Shown one piece after another: positions 30,248 through 36,555 of a stretch of DNA of 36,555 nt. The first letter of the stretch is position 1; each line of letters begins with the position of its first letter. The notes beneath the pieces were generated by a model that saw only the letters and a list, made by a program, of their open reading frames with translations, ran no database searches and was not told where the DNA came from. The stretch comes from an uncultured Bacteroidota bacterium (lineage in GTDB: Bacteria > Bacteroidota > Bacteroidia > Chitinophagales > UBA8649): positions 1-36,555 of the forward strand of contig CAKZQD010000146.1 of assembly GCA_937139485.1 (NCBI GenBank), read 5' to 3'. The position numbers and the translations under genes were made by a program.

Positions 30248-31327
30248 TTACTCACTAATATTACTTTGCCGTATTTGATGTTCTAAAAATATCCAAGCTA
30301 TAAATGTAAAAAAAGCAAATATTTGGTGCAATGTTCCTAGAGGAATTAAAAAATCTTTGTCTAAATAGTTCATTATAGTAAAAACGCCTAAGAAAAATTG
30401 AATAAAAATTAAACCCAATACAATTAAGCTAGCTTTATTTAGCGTGTCAGAAATTTTTTCTTTTCTAATTTTTAATACTATATATATAGTTGCTGCAAAC
30501 AAAACATAAGCCATGCTTCTATGCAGCACTTGAACTATTGCCTTTATATAATTATTGCTTTCGTAGTTTATAAAATCTAAAAAACTCAAGTTTACATTAG
30601 AACCAAGGACATCAAAAAGTACATTTCCGCCAGCAAAAAATGGCCAAGAAGTATGAATTGCACCAGCACGCATTCCTGCCATAAGTGCACCAAATATTAT
30701 TTGTATAAATATTAAACCAAGCATTCTGTGCGGATATTTTCTAAACTTTTTAAACTCTAAATCGCTTACTTTTGGTTGTAAAACCAGCAAAGTAGTTTTA
30801 AATAAATAAGCAAAAAGCACCAACGCAATACTAAGATGAATGGCTAGTTTATAAGCACTTACCCAAGTTCGGTTTTCGTTTTCCAAGCCGCTAAAAACCA
30901 TTATAATTCCAAATGTTGCCGCAATTGCCGCTAAACCAACTACTATCAACAGTCTTTTAATCAACCAAGGCGGCATATACTTTTTATATAAAAAATACAA
31001 AAAAGGGAATAAAAATACAAGCCCCATCATTCTTGCCCAAAACCTATGAACCCATTCCCAAAAAAAAATACTTTTATATTCAGAAAGCAACATTTCTGCA
31101 TGTAAATTTTCAAACTGTGTTTTTGCAAAAGCTTGGTATTTATCAAAAGAAATTTGCCATTCTGCTTCGCTTAAAGGAGGCAAAGTTCCTTTTACTACAT
31201 TCCATTCTGTAATAGAAAGTCCAGAGTCTGTAAGGCGTGTAATGCCACCAAGCATTACTTGCCCAACTACTAAAACCAATCCAATGATAAGCCAAATACC
31301 AACAATTTTTCTTGTTTTATCAGTCAT
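30248..31327 (-). CDS. ctaA: heme A synthase (COX15/CtaA)
   Basis: A 359-residue membrane enzyme that oxidises the C8 methyl of heme O to make heme A for cytochrome c oxidase. Eight helices are visible, and the heme-ligand histidines sit in the usual segments: WVHRFWARMMGLVFLF, KLAIHLSIALVLFAYL, YPHRMLGLIFIQIIF, LHRSMAYVLFAAT and GTLHQIFAFF. The opening loop GGITRLTDSGLSITEWNVVK is a strong family signature. No cytochrome oxidase genes are adjacent. It is convergent with the ArsC-like gene; no clear promoter box was seen upstream. Confidence 0.95.
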   Translation of the reverse strand: MTDKTRKIVGIWLIIGLVLVVGQVMLGGITRLTDSGLSITEWNVVKGTLPPLSEAEWQISFDKYQAFAKTQFENLHAEMLLSEYKSIFFWEWVHRFWARMMGLVFLFPFLYFLYKKYMPPWLIKRLLIVVGLAAIAATFGIIMVFSGLENENRTWVSAYKLAIHLSIALVLFAYLFKTTLLVLQPKVSDLEFKKFRKYPHRMLGLIFIQIIFGALMAGMRAGAIHTSWPFFAGGNVLFDVLGSNVNLSFLDFINYESNNYIKAIVQVLHRSMAYVLFAATIYIVLKIRKEKISDTLNKASLIVLGLIFIQFFLGVFTIMNYLDKDFLIPLGTLHQIFAFFTFIAWIFLEHQIRQSNISE

Positions 31328-31405
31328 AACGAGCTAAAATTTAATGTAAAATTACTGATTTTTGTAGCTTATTTTCTTATTCAAACTGCTTTTAACTTTT
31401 TAAGT

Positions 31406-31413
31406 TAAATTTG
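31406..31413 (+). promoter_or_regulatory. -7 box of the rdgB-sigma-barrel operon
   Basis: TAAATTTG matches TAnnTTTG exactly, 19 bases before the rdgB ATG. The three genes downstream are closely packed and are probably read from here. Confidence 0.5.
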
Positions 31414-31432
31414 TAATTAAACAAGAACAACT

Positions 31433-32005
31433 ATGAAAATAATTTTTGCCACAAGCAACGAAAACAAAGTAAAAGAAGTAAAAGAAATTTTACCCAAGCA
31501 CATAGCAATAGTTTCTTTAAAAGAAATGGGATATACTGAAGACATTGAAGAAACGGGAAGTACTTTAGAAGAAAATTCTTTACTAAAAGCACAAACTATA
31601 TTTGATAAATATAAACTTCCAGTACTTGCAGAAGATACTGGGCTAGAAGTAGATGCGCTGCAAGGCGCGCCGGGTGTATATTCTGCACGCTATGCAGGCG
31701 AACATGGAAATAGTGAAGCAAATATGCAATTATTGCTCAAAAACCTAGAAAAAGAAGATAATAGAAAAGCGCAGTTTAGAACCGTTGCAACCTTTATAGC
31801 AGAAAACTCGTCTAGTATATATACTGGCGTTGTAAGGGGAGAAATAATCAAAGAAAAAACAGGTGAAAAAGGCTTTGGTTATGATCCAATATTTATTCCT
31901 GCAGGTTTTGATAAAACATTTGCAGAAATGAGCAGCCAAGAAAAAAGTATAGTAAGCCATAGAGCTATTGCAATGCAAAAATTTGCACAGCACTTTGAAA
32001 ACTAA
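31433..32005 (+). CDS. rdgB: dITP/XTP pyrophosphatase (non-canonical purine NTPase)
   Basis: A HAM1/RdgB enzyme that hydrolyses ITP, dITP and XTP to monophosphates, keeping deaminated purines out of nucleic acids. The 190-residue product shows the nucleotide-binding N-terminus FATSNENKVKEVKEIL, the catalytic and metal motif AEDTGLEVDALQGAPGVYSA, GEKGFGYDPIFIPAG and the C-terminal KSIVSHRAIAM. Length and motifs are normal. It is the first gene of a probable operon: the ECF sigma factor starts 6 bp after its stop. Confidence 0.95.
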   Translation: MKIIFATSNENKVKEVKEILPKHIAIVSLKEMGYTEDIEETGSTLEENSLLKAQTIFDKYKLPVLAEDTGLEVDALQGAPGVYSARYAGEHGNSEANMQLLLKNLEKEDNRKAQFRTVATFIAENSSSIYTGVVRGEIIKEKTGEKGFGYDPIFIPAGFDKTFAEMSSQEKSIVSHRAIAMQKFAQHFEN

Positions 32006-32011
32006 ATATTT

Positions 32012-32587
32012 ATGACGATAAATATGCCCGAAGAAAAAAGATTGACGGAAATTATTGAACTTTGTAAAGAAAACGACCGCAAAGCTCAGAGGACACTCTA
32101 TGATCTTTTTTCAAAAAAAATGTTTGTAGTTTGCCTAAGGTATTCTTCAGATTATAGCGATGCCGAAGATATGCTGCAAGAAGGTTTTATAAAAATTTTT
32201 AAAAAAATAGATAAGTATAATCATTCTGGCTCTTTTCCTGCATGGATGAGTAGGTTGATTTCTAATAACTGTATAGACATTATAAGAAAAAAACCAAATT
32301 TATATGCAATAACAGAAGGGCATGAAAATACACTAGAAACCTATAACACAAATGCAATAGATAAATTAATTGGGGAAGATATTGTAAATTTAATTCAAAG
32401 TTTGCCAACTGGTTATAGAACTATATTTAATATGTATGTAGTGGAAGGCTATTCACATAAGGAAATAGCAGAAAAACTTGATATAAGTGCAGGAACTTCA
32501 AAATCGCAATTGAATAGAGCAAGAAAAGTGCTTCAAAAGAAGCTAGAAGAAATAAAAGTATATGAATCTTTGAAAATAAGTAAGTAA
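32012..32587 (+). CDS. ECF-type RNA polymerase sigma factor
   Basis: A 191-residue extracytoplasmic-function sigma factor. Region 2 (about residues 20-90) contains LYDLFSKKMFVVCLRYSSDY, DAEDMLQEGFIKIFKKI and FPAWMSRLISNNCIDIIRKK; region 4 (about 125-180) contains LPTGYRTIFNMYVVEGYSHK and EIAEKLDISAGTSKSQLNRA. There is no sigma-3 or C-terminal sensing domain, so control must come from a partner protein. The best candidate is the next gene, whose start overlaps this stop by one base (TAATG). A second possible start is ATG at 32024. Its target promoters are unknown. Confidence 0.93.
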   Translation: MTINMPEEKRLTEIIELCKENDRKAQRTLYDLFSKKMFVVCLRYSSDYSDAEDMLQEGFIKIFKKIDKYNHSGSFPAWMSRLISNNCIDIIRKKPNLYAITEGHENTLETYNTNAIDKLIGEDIVNLIQSLPTGYRTIFNMYVVEGYSHKEIAEKLDISAGTSKSQLNRARKVLQKKLEEIKVYESLKISK

Positions 32588-33909
32588 TGAGTAAAGAATT
32601 TGATAAAAAAATTAACCAAAAAATCAGCGAGTCGGAGATAGCTCCATCAGCGGGTTTATGGGAAAAAATAGAGGCAGAATTGCCACAAGAAAAACGAAAA
32701 AAAGGCTTTTTTATTTTACCTCTTTTTGGTACACCAATGTTTAAAACTGCAATAGCAGCAAGTGTAATGTTTTTACTAGGTGGTTTTTCTACATATTATT
32801 TTATGAATAATAATGCGCCTGCTTTAGCAAACAAAAACAATGTAGAATCAAACACAAACAAACAATTTATAAAGCAAAATAATTTAAATAAAGAAAACAA
32901 TAATTTAGAGGATAAAAACAAGTTTCAAGCAAAAAACAATACAAAACAAGAAAGTTTAAGTACAAATTTTTTAAGTAAAAAAGCAAATAATAACAAAGCG
33001 GCAACTACTAAGTCTGCAAGTGTGTCAAATAAATTTGCAAATAGCAAAAACCCAGCATTAATTTTTAATAACAATATAGTAGCATCAAATAATTCAAATG
33101 CCAATTTAATTTTTGGAACCCAAGCAAGAGATTACACTTGGGTTTATGATGAAAATACTGGAGCTTACAGTGTTCAATTAAAGTCTGAACAAGTTCAAAA
33201 TACAAATTTTGAAGATAATTCTTTAATGGCAAATACTATAAACCAAGAAAATGAGAATGAAACAAGTTTTATGTCTTTAGCAGAAGAAGAGAAAGAAGAA
33301 AAACTTGAAATTTTAGAAGAAAATGAAGAAGAACCAGTTTTAAAAGCATTTAATTCAAAAACAAATAGAATAAATTATCAAGGATTTTGGTTAGGTCCAA
33401 AAGTAGGTTTTGAAGGTGTTTTTGTAGCAGACGAATTTTATCCAGGTGGAAGCTTTGGCGTAGATGTTGGTTATGATTTTGCTAGCAGTTGGGGAATACA
33501 AACAGGATTAAAATATGCTCTAAACAGTAAGATGATTAAACTAGAACAAGATGGAAAAACAATTGACTATAAAAGTGAATTTAATAGTTTGCACATTCCA
33601 TTATATGCAAGGTATAAGTTTACAAAACTTACCCAAGCCTATTCAAAACCATTGTCGCTTAACATAGTTGGTGGTTTAGATTATGCCTATGCAGATAGAA
33701 AAAAACTGCACCAGTTAGGATTAAATTTGGGAGCAGAATATGATATTTTTACACAAGCAGACTTAATGCTTACAGTAGGTGCAAGAGCTGGAATATATAA
33801 CAACTTAAATCTAAATAAAATAGATGCACCAGAAAAAATTAACAGATACAATTATATGCTAAGTGCTTATTTATCAGTAAGATTTATTGATTGGGCTAAG
33901 AAAAATTAA
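32587..33909 (+). CDS. putative anti-sigma/envelope-spanning protein with C-terminal beta-barrel
   Basis: A 440-residue protein coupled to the ECF sigma gene. Residues 1-45 are cytoplasmic in type and contain EIAPSAGLWEKIEAELP, a short motif that commonly opens putative anti-sigma or regulator proteins of Bacteroidota ECF loci. A single membrane helix follows (about 53-73, KTAIAASVMFLLGGFSTYYF), then a long asparagine/lysine-rich linker (74-258) with an acidic end, then a barrel-like domain (264-434) with strands such as FWLGPKVGFEGVFVADEF, SWGIQTGLKYALNS, LHIPLYARYKF and YNYMLSAYLSVRF, similar to the OMP_b-brl_2 family. There is no Sec-cleaved signal peptide in front of the barrel. How one chain could occupy both membranes is unclear; the domain may instead fold in the periplasm. 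The last 31 codons recur, slightly diverged, at 35693-35785. Confidence 0.75.
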   Translation: MSKEFDKKINQKISESEIAPSAGLWEKIEAELPQEKRKKGFFILPLFGTPMFKTAIAASVMFLLGGFSTYYFMNNNAPALANKNNVESNTNKQFIKQNNLNKENNNLEDKNKFQAKNNTKQESLSTNFLSKKANNNKAATTKSASVSNKFANSKNPALIFNNNIVASNNSNANLIFGTQARDYTWVYDENTGAYSVQLKSEQVQNTNFEDNSLMANTINQENENETSFMSLAEEEKEEKLEILEENEEEPVLKAFNSKTNRINYQGFWLGPKVGFEGVFVADEFYPGGSFGVDVGYDFASSWGIQTGLKYALNSKMIKLEQDGKTIDYKSEFNSLHIPLYARYKFTKLTQAYSKPLSLNIVGGLDYAYADRKKLHQLGLNLGAEYDIFTQADLMLTVGARAGIYNNLNLNKIDAPEKINRYNYMLSAYLSVRFIDWAKKN

Positions 33910-34052
33910 TTGAAGAGTTCTACACCAAAATAGTAAGAAAGAACAAAAAGAACAATCCAACCAATTCCTTTTACTAAAAAGAAAGCAAATCCAAAAATGC
34001 CAAACTTTTTAATCAGCCTTTTGAAGTTGAACTTGCCTTTTGGAATATCCAT
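33906..34052 (-). CDS. 48-residue single-helix membrane protein
   Basis: A minus-strand frame from ATG 34052 to the stop at 33906: a basic N-terminus MDIPKGKFNFKRLIKKFG is followed by hydrophobic segments IFGFAFFLVKGIGWIVLFVL and a short end YYFGVELFN. The start lies 4 bp after the stop of the ABM gene, which supports cotranscription, and the tail overlaps the barrel gene stop on the other strand. Similar tiny proteins exist in related bacteria as far as I recall, but the function is unknown. The positive-inside pattern implies a cytoplasmic N-terminus. Confidence 0.6.
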   Translation of the reverse strand: MDIPKGKFNFKRLIKKFGIFGFAFFLVKGIGWIVLFVLSYYFGVELFN

Positions 34053-34056
34053 AGTA

Positions 34057-34392
34057 TTATCTTGAGATGATTTCATAAGTCTTAAAGTTTGATGTCATTG
34101 GAGCTTCTCTACCTTCTTCTTTGGCTTTTCTTAGGTCTTCGAAACCTCTTTTGTGTCCATCTATAAAAGCTTTGCTTTTGGTCCAAGCTTTAAAATTTTC
34201 TTCACTTTCCCAATAGCTTACGATTAAATATTCACTTTCGCCATCTTGTGGTTTAAGTACAGACATATTTTGAAAACCAGGCATTTTATCTATTGCACCT
34301 TTTCTGGTTGCAAAAAGTTCTTCAAACCTTTCTTTGTAATCTTCTTTGCAGCTGATGTAGTTTACGGCTACGTAATTCATGTTGTTTGTCAT
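34057..34392 (-). CDS. ABM-domain monooxygenase, IsdG/HmoB-like
   Basis: A 111-residue antibiotic-biosynthesis-monooxygenase-fold protein. The order NYISCKEDYKERFEELFATR, MPGFQNMSVLKPQDGESEYL and VSYWESEENFKAWTKSKAF, HKRGFEDLR fits the dimeric ferredoxin-like ABM fold and resembles heme-degrading IsdG-type proteins, including a histidine in the C-terminal helix. Heme degradation or another monooxygenase activity is possible; the sequence does not settle it. The first possible ATG is 34392, with another at 34380. It is followed 4 bp later by the 48-residue membrane protein. No clear -7 box upstream. Confidence 0.82.
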   Translation of the reverse strand: MTNNMNYVAVNYISCKEDYKERFEELFATRKGAIDKMPGFQNMSVLKPQDGESEYLIVSYWESEENFKAWTKSKAFIDGHKRGFEDLRKAKEEGREAPMTSNFKTYEIISR

Positions 34393-34498
34393 GGTATTGT
34401 AATTTTATGTAAACATAGTTCTTATTTAGACTAATTACAAATAAAGAATGATTGAAAATTTTAACCTCATAAATTATACCTTTACAAAAAATAATAAA

Positions 34499-35638
34499 AT
34501 GAAAAAAATAATATTAATTCTAAGCCTGTTTACATTGTCTGTCAGTTTAAATGCCCAAATAGCTGTAGGAAGTTATGAAGAAAATGGAAGAATAAAAGAT
34601 TTTAAAGATGGCTCTTACGAAAAACTTTTAAAAACGACTACCATTTTTGTTTTTTCAAATGTTAATGACAAGGCTTTTTATGAAAGCATTTTAAACGAAA
34701 CTTGGACGCTCACGCCATATGAAATTGTAGATTATAAAGAATTTAGTCCTTTAGATTATTTTTCTGAAGACTACTCGTTTTGTATTTTAAAAGCTTACAA
34801 AAATGAATCCCTATATCATAGCTATTTGGAATTGTACATGTACGATATGGAAAGAATAAATAAAATATTCGGAAAAGTAAAATGGGAAAAACTAGATGAA
34901 AGACAAACCATAGGTAAAAAATTTACTGTTTCTATGGAAAATCAAATCAGTTTTGGTAAAATATATTTTTATGCACAAGCAGAACTTTTTAAAAACCTAC
35001 CACCTTTTTCGGGTATGAGTTATGGAAAAACAAAAGGTTTAGGATATAACGCCGCACAAATGAAAAGTAGTACTTACGTAGTTCCAGATGGTGCGTATTT
35101 ATACTATATGGGTTATTCTAAGCAAGATGAAAAAATAGAGCATTTGAAAACAATGCATGAATCTTTTTATAATGACAAAGTGCATTTCAACTATGAAAAA
35201 GGTTTTATTTCAAACTACTTTCAGCAATTTACAAAACAGATGAAAAGTAAAGAATTAAGTTCAAAAACTGAAAATTTTTCATCTCCACAGCTTTCTAAGC
35301 TCAAAAACAACACATTATACATTCCAGAATATGTTCAAATAAGTTATGATGGTTGGAAAATTTTGGATACTCAAATGTCTAAGTCAGACATTTCAAAAGT
35401 TATGGCTGGTTATAAATATAAATATGAGTTTATAAGTACCGAAGCGTTAGATGAAAAAATAAACGCTGGCGAAGAAATTTATTATTTGAATTATTCAAGA
35501 ATAACGGCAACACAAATTTTCCAAATTATTAATGCAAAAACTGGAAAACCAGTCTTCAAAATGAAAACAGCAGATTTCAAATATAATATTGGACCAAAGA
35601 ATTTTGAGAAAATGAGTAAAGTTATTTCAGAATCTTAA
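34499..35638 (+). CDS. secreted protein of unknown function
   Basis: A 379-residue exported protein with a clear signal peptide (MKKIILILSLFTLSVSLNAQ) if translation starts at the ATG at 34499; an ATG at 34448 would add 17 residues that hide the signal, so 34499 is preferred. The mature protein is tyrosine- and lysine-rich, with LYHSYLELYMYDMERINKIF, ISFGKIYFYAQAELFKNLPP, FSGMSYGKTKGLGYN and a C-terminal half of likely beta character (VQISYDGWKILDTQMSKS, INAGEEIYYLNYSRITATQI, GKPVFKMKTADFKY). I do not recognise a family. It has no lipobox and no T9SS tail. The gene stands alone with a near-match -7 box (TACCTTTA) about 15 bases before the ATG. Confidence 0.75.
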   Translation: MKKIILILSLFTLSVSLNAQIAVGSYEENGRIKDFKDGSYEKLLKTTTIFVFSNVNDKAFYESILNETWTLTPYEIVDYKEFSPLDYFSEDYSFCILKAYKNESLYHSYLELYMYDMERINKIFGKVKWEKLDERQTIGKKFTVSMENQISFGKIYFYAQAELFKNLPPFSGMSYGKTKGLGYNAAQMKSSTYVVPDGAYLYYMGYSKQDEKIEHLKTMHESFYNDKVHFNYEKGFISNYFQQFTKQMKSKELSSKTENFSSPQLSKLKNNTLYIPEYVQISYDGWKILDTQMSKSDISKVMAGYKYKYEFISTEALDEKINAGEEIYYLNYSRITATQIFQIINAKTGKPVFKMKTADFKYNIGPKNFEKMSKVISES

Positions 35639-35663
35639 TTTTTTTATTTTGTTTTTAAAATAA

Positions 35664-35685
35664 TGTGAAGTGAAAACACTTCACA
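35664..35685. repeat. compact palindrome with CACGGC tail
   Basis: TGTGAAGTG (35664-35672) and CACTTCACA (35677-35685) form a perfect 9-bp stem with an AAAA loop, followed by CGGCG. It resembles the hairpin at 6234-6257 in layout and tail, and lies 7 bp before the duplicated barrel-gene tail. It may also terminate the gene at 34499-35638. Confidence 0.5.
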
Positions 35686-35692
35686 CGGCGCA

Positions 35693-35785
35693 AAAATAGA
35701 CACACCAGAAAAAATTAACAGATACAATTATATGCTAAGTGCTTATTTATCAGTAAGATTTATTGATTGGGTAAAGAAAAATTAG
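35693..35785 (+). pseudogene. duplicated 3' end of the barrel gene
   Basis: This 93-bp segment matches 33817-33909 at 88 of 93 bases, covering the last 30 codons and the stop. The translation KIDTPEKINRYNYMLSAYLS then VRFIDWVKKN differs by two residues from the functional copy and keeps the frame. No promoter or start belongs to it, so it is a relic of a second barrel gene or of a partial duplication. It ends tail to tail on the stop of the toxin gene. Confidence 0.85.
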
Positions 35786-36081
35786 AATTTAATTTGTTGT
35801 TTGATAGGGTTTTGACGACAATCCCAAACACTTAAAACAACTATATGTTTTTCAGTAATCTCATAAAAAAGCATATATTCTTTAATAATTTTTGCTCTTA
35901 CATTTATTACTGAAGTTCTTTTTCCAATAAATGGGTTTTTACATACCAAATTAAGATGTTCTTGAAAAAGCTTGTTGAGTTTTCGACTGTAAGTATTTGA
36001 TTGGTTATTTTGATTCCAAAATAAAAAAATAGCTTTTCTATCTTCTTGTGCAGTAAATGTCCAAACGACTATTCTAGACAT
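35782..36081 (-). CDS. ParE/RelE-family toxin
   Basis: A 99-residue basic protein with the ParE/RelE fold pattern: VVWTFTAQEDRKAIFLFWNQ, CKNPFIGKRTSVINVRAKII, EYMLFYEITEKHIVVLSVWD and CRQNP. Such toxins act on gyrase or on ribosome-bound mRNA; which one cannot be told. It overlaps the upstream antitoxin gene by 13 bp, the usual type II toxin-antitoxin order. It ends next to the barrel-tail relic. Confidence 0.85.
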   Translation of the reverse strand: MSRIVVWTFTAQEDRKAIFLFWNQNNQSNTYSRKLNKLFQEHLNLVCKNPFIGKRTSVINVRAKIIKEYMLFYEITEKHIVVLSVWDCRQNPIKQQIKF

Positions 36082-36299
36082 TTTTTAATATCTTTTTCAG
36101 CTTGTTCGTTTGTTAAAAATTTCCCATTTAAATATTGTTTTTGAGCTAACTCAATTTTTTCTTGTTGTTCTTTATTCAATTCTATAAAATCAGAATTATT
36201 TTCAAGGTTTAAAATGCTATGCAACTCTTCCAATAAATTAATATCGCTTATCTCAGCGAGTTTATTTATAATTTTTGATTTTAATTCCACTTCAGACAT
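36069..36299 (-). CDS. antitoxin of the ParE/RelE-type module
   Basis: A 76-residue acidic, helical protein (MSEVELKSKIINKLAEISDI, LLEELHSILNLE) with a C-terminal segment LNGKFLTNEQAEKDIKKCLE typical of the toxin-binding tail in these small antitoxins. It precedes the toxin and overlaps it by 13 bp, so the two are translationally coupled. The N-terminal half probably dimerises; a DNA-binding motif is not obvious. Confidence 0.75.
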   Translation of the reverse strand: MSEVELKSKIINKLAEISDINLLEELHSILNLENNSDFIELNKEQQEKIELAQKQYLNGKFLTNEQAEKDIKKCLE

Positions 36300-36336
36300 T
36301 GTTTTGCTTTTTACGAAAATACGAAATATTATTTAA

Positions 36337-36555
36337 TTAGTTGTTCTTTTTATTGTTAAACGAATAGTGAATTCCTATTAAAAAATTATTAGAAAGATTA
36401 AAAAAGGGAACCCTCTTTACAAATGCATTTTGAGGAATATTTATTCTACTTTCAAAAGATAATAGTATATTTTTACTCAAAGTTTGTTTTATTCCTAAAC
36501 CAAAAGCAAGTCCCCATCCAATTTTAAGAGCAACATCTTGTGAGCGTTTCTTTTT
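36337..36555 (-). CDS. outer-membrane beta-barrel protein, C-terminal part (runs off the window)
   Basis: On the minus strand the frame is open from the window edge to the TAA at 36337 and encodes 72 residues with alternating hydrophobic strands: LKIGWGLAFGLGIKQTLSKN, ILLSFESRINIP, NLSNNFLIGIHYSFNNKKNN. This pattern, with a last strand ending in an aromatic residue (HYSF) followed by a short polar end, is typical of the closing strands of small Bacteroidota porin-like barrel proteins. The N-terminal part is outside. It ends 37 bp before the antitoxin start, on the same strand, so both might be cotranscribed. Confidence 0.6.
   Translation of the reverse strand, partial: KKKRSQDVALKIGWGLAFGLGIKQTLSKNILLSFESRINIPQNAFVKRVPFFNLSNNFLIGIHYSFNNKKNN

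Noticed and set aside
1-36555. CRISPR array, prophage, integrative element, tRNA or rRNA genes
   Set aside because: No regular spaced repeats, phage genes, integrase, transposase or RNA gene signatures were seen in the window.

Overview
The window is AT-rich DNA from a member of the Bacteroidota, probably a free-living lineage in or near Flavobacteriia or Chitinophagia. The signs are a type IX secretion (T9SS) sorting domain, a SusD-like fragment, CRTAC1/FG-GAP lipoproteins, DUF4837 and Haem_bd family proteins, an Nfu protein with an Nfu_N domain, and many promoters with the Bacteroidota -7 box TAnnTTTG. The exact taxon cannot be told from the sequence alone.

Layout. 1-1085: a SusD-like fragment with no 5' end abuts a small XRE regulator, followed by a gene-free AT-rich stretch with a long hairpin. 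1086-5916: pdhB, two related membrane histidine kinases without a nearby response regulator, and a convergent ogt-type DNA repair gene. 6028-9744: an accessory stretch with a tiny basic ORF, a T9SS-exported LamG protein, an LRR lipoprotein and a deleted LamG/T9SS relic. The last three genes sit behind copies of one promoter cassette (terminator, TGCYRTTAATGAA-like element, -7 box), with GTCATT-type palindromes and a heptamer repeat between genes. 9999-15018: DNA metabolism (ssb, a RecD2/PIF1-like helicase, recJ) with a yaeR-like VOC gene. 15103-20056, minus strand: gcvH, a DUF4837 lipoprotein, gatA, tatA and an outer-membrane barrel protein with a SPOR-like end. 20261-26230: a GT-C-like membrane protein, a 14-motif FG-GAP/UnbV lipoprotein and a coupled CoA-transferase. 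26225-31327: housekeeping genes (Na+/Ca2+ antiporter, Nfu, heme-binding protein, hydrolase, ArsC-like phosphatase, heme A synthase). 31433-33909: rdgB, an ECF sigma factor and a translationally coupled protein that joins an anti-sigma-like cytoplasmic end, one membrane helix and a C-terminal barrel. 33906-36555: a 48-aa membrane protein, an ABM monooxygenase, an unknown secreted protein, a 93-bp duplicated tail of the barrel gene, a ParE/RelE toxin with its antitoxin, and the end of another barrel gene.

Most of the window is ordinary chromosomal core. The points that deserve attention are the repeated promoter cassette, the envelope-spanning sigma partner, and three gene scars (SusD junction, LamG deletion, barrel-tail duplication).
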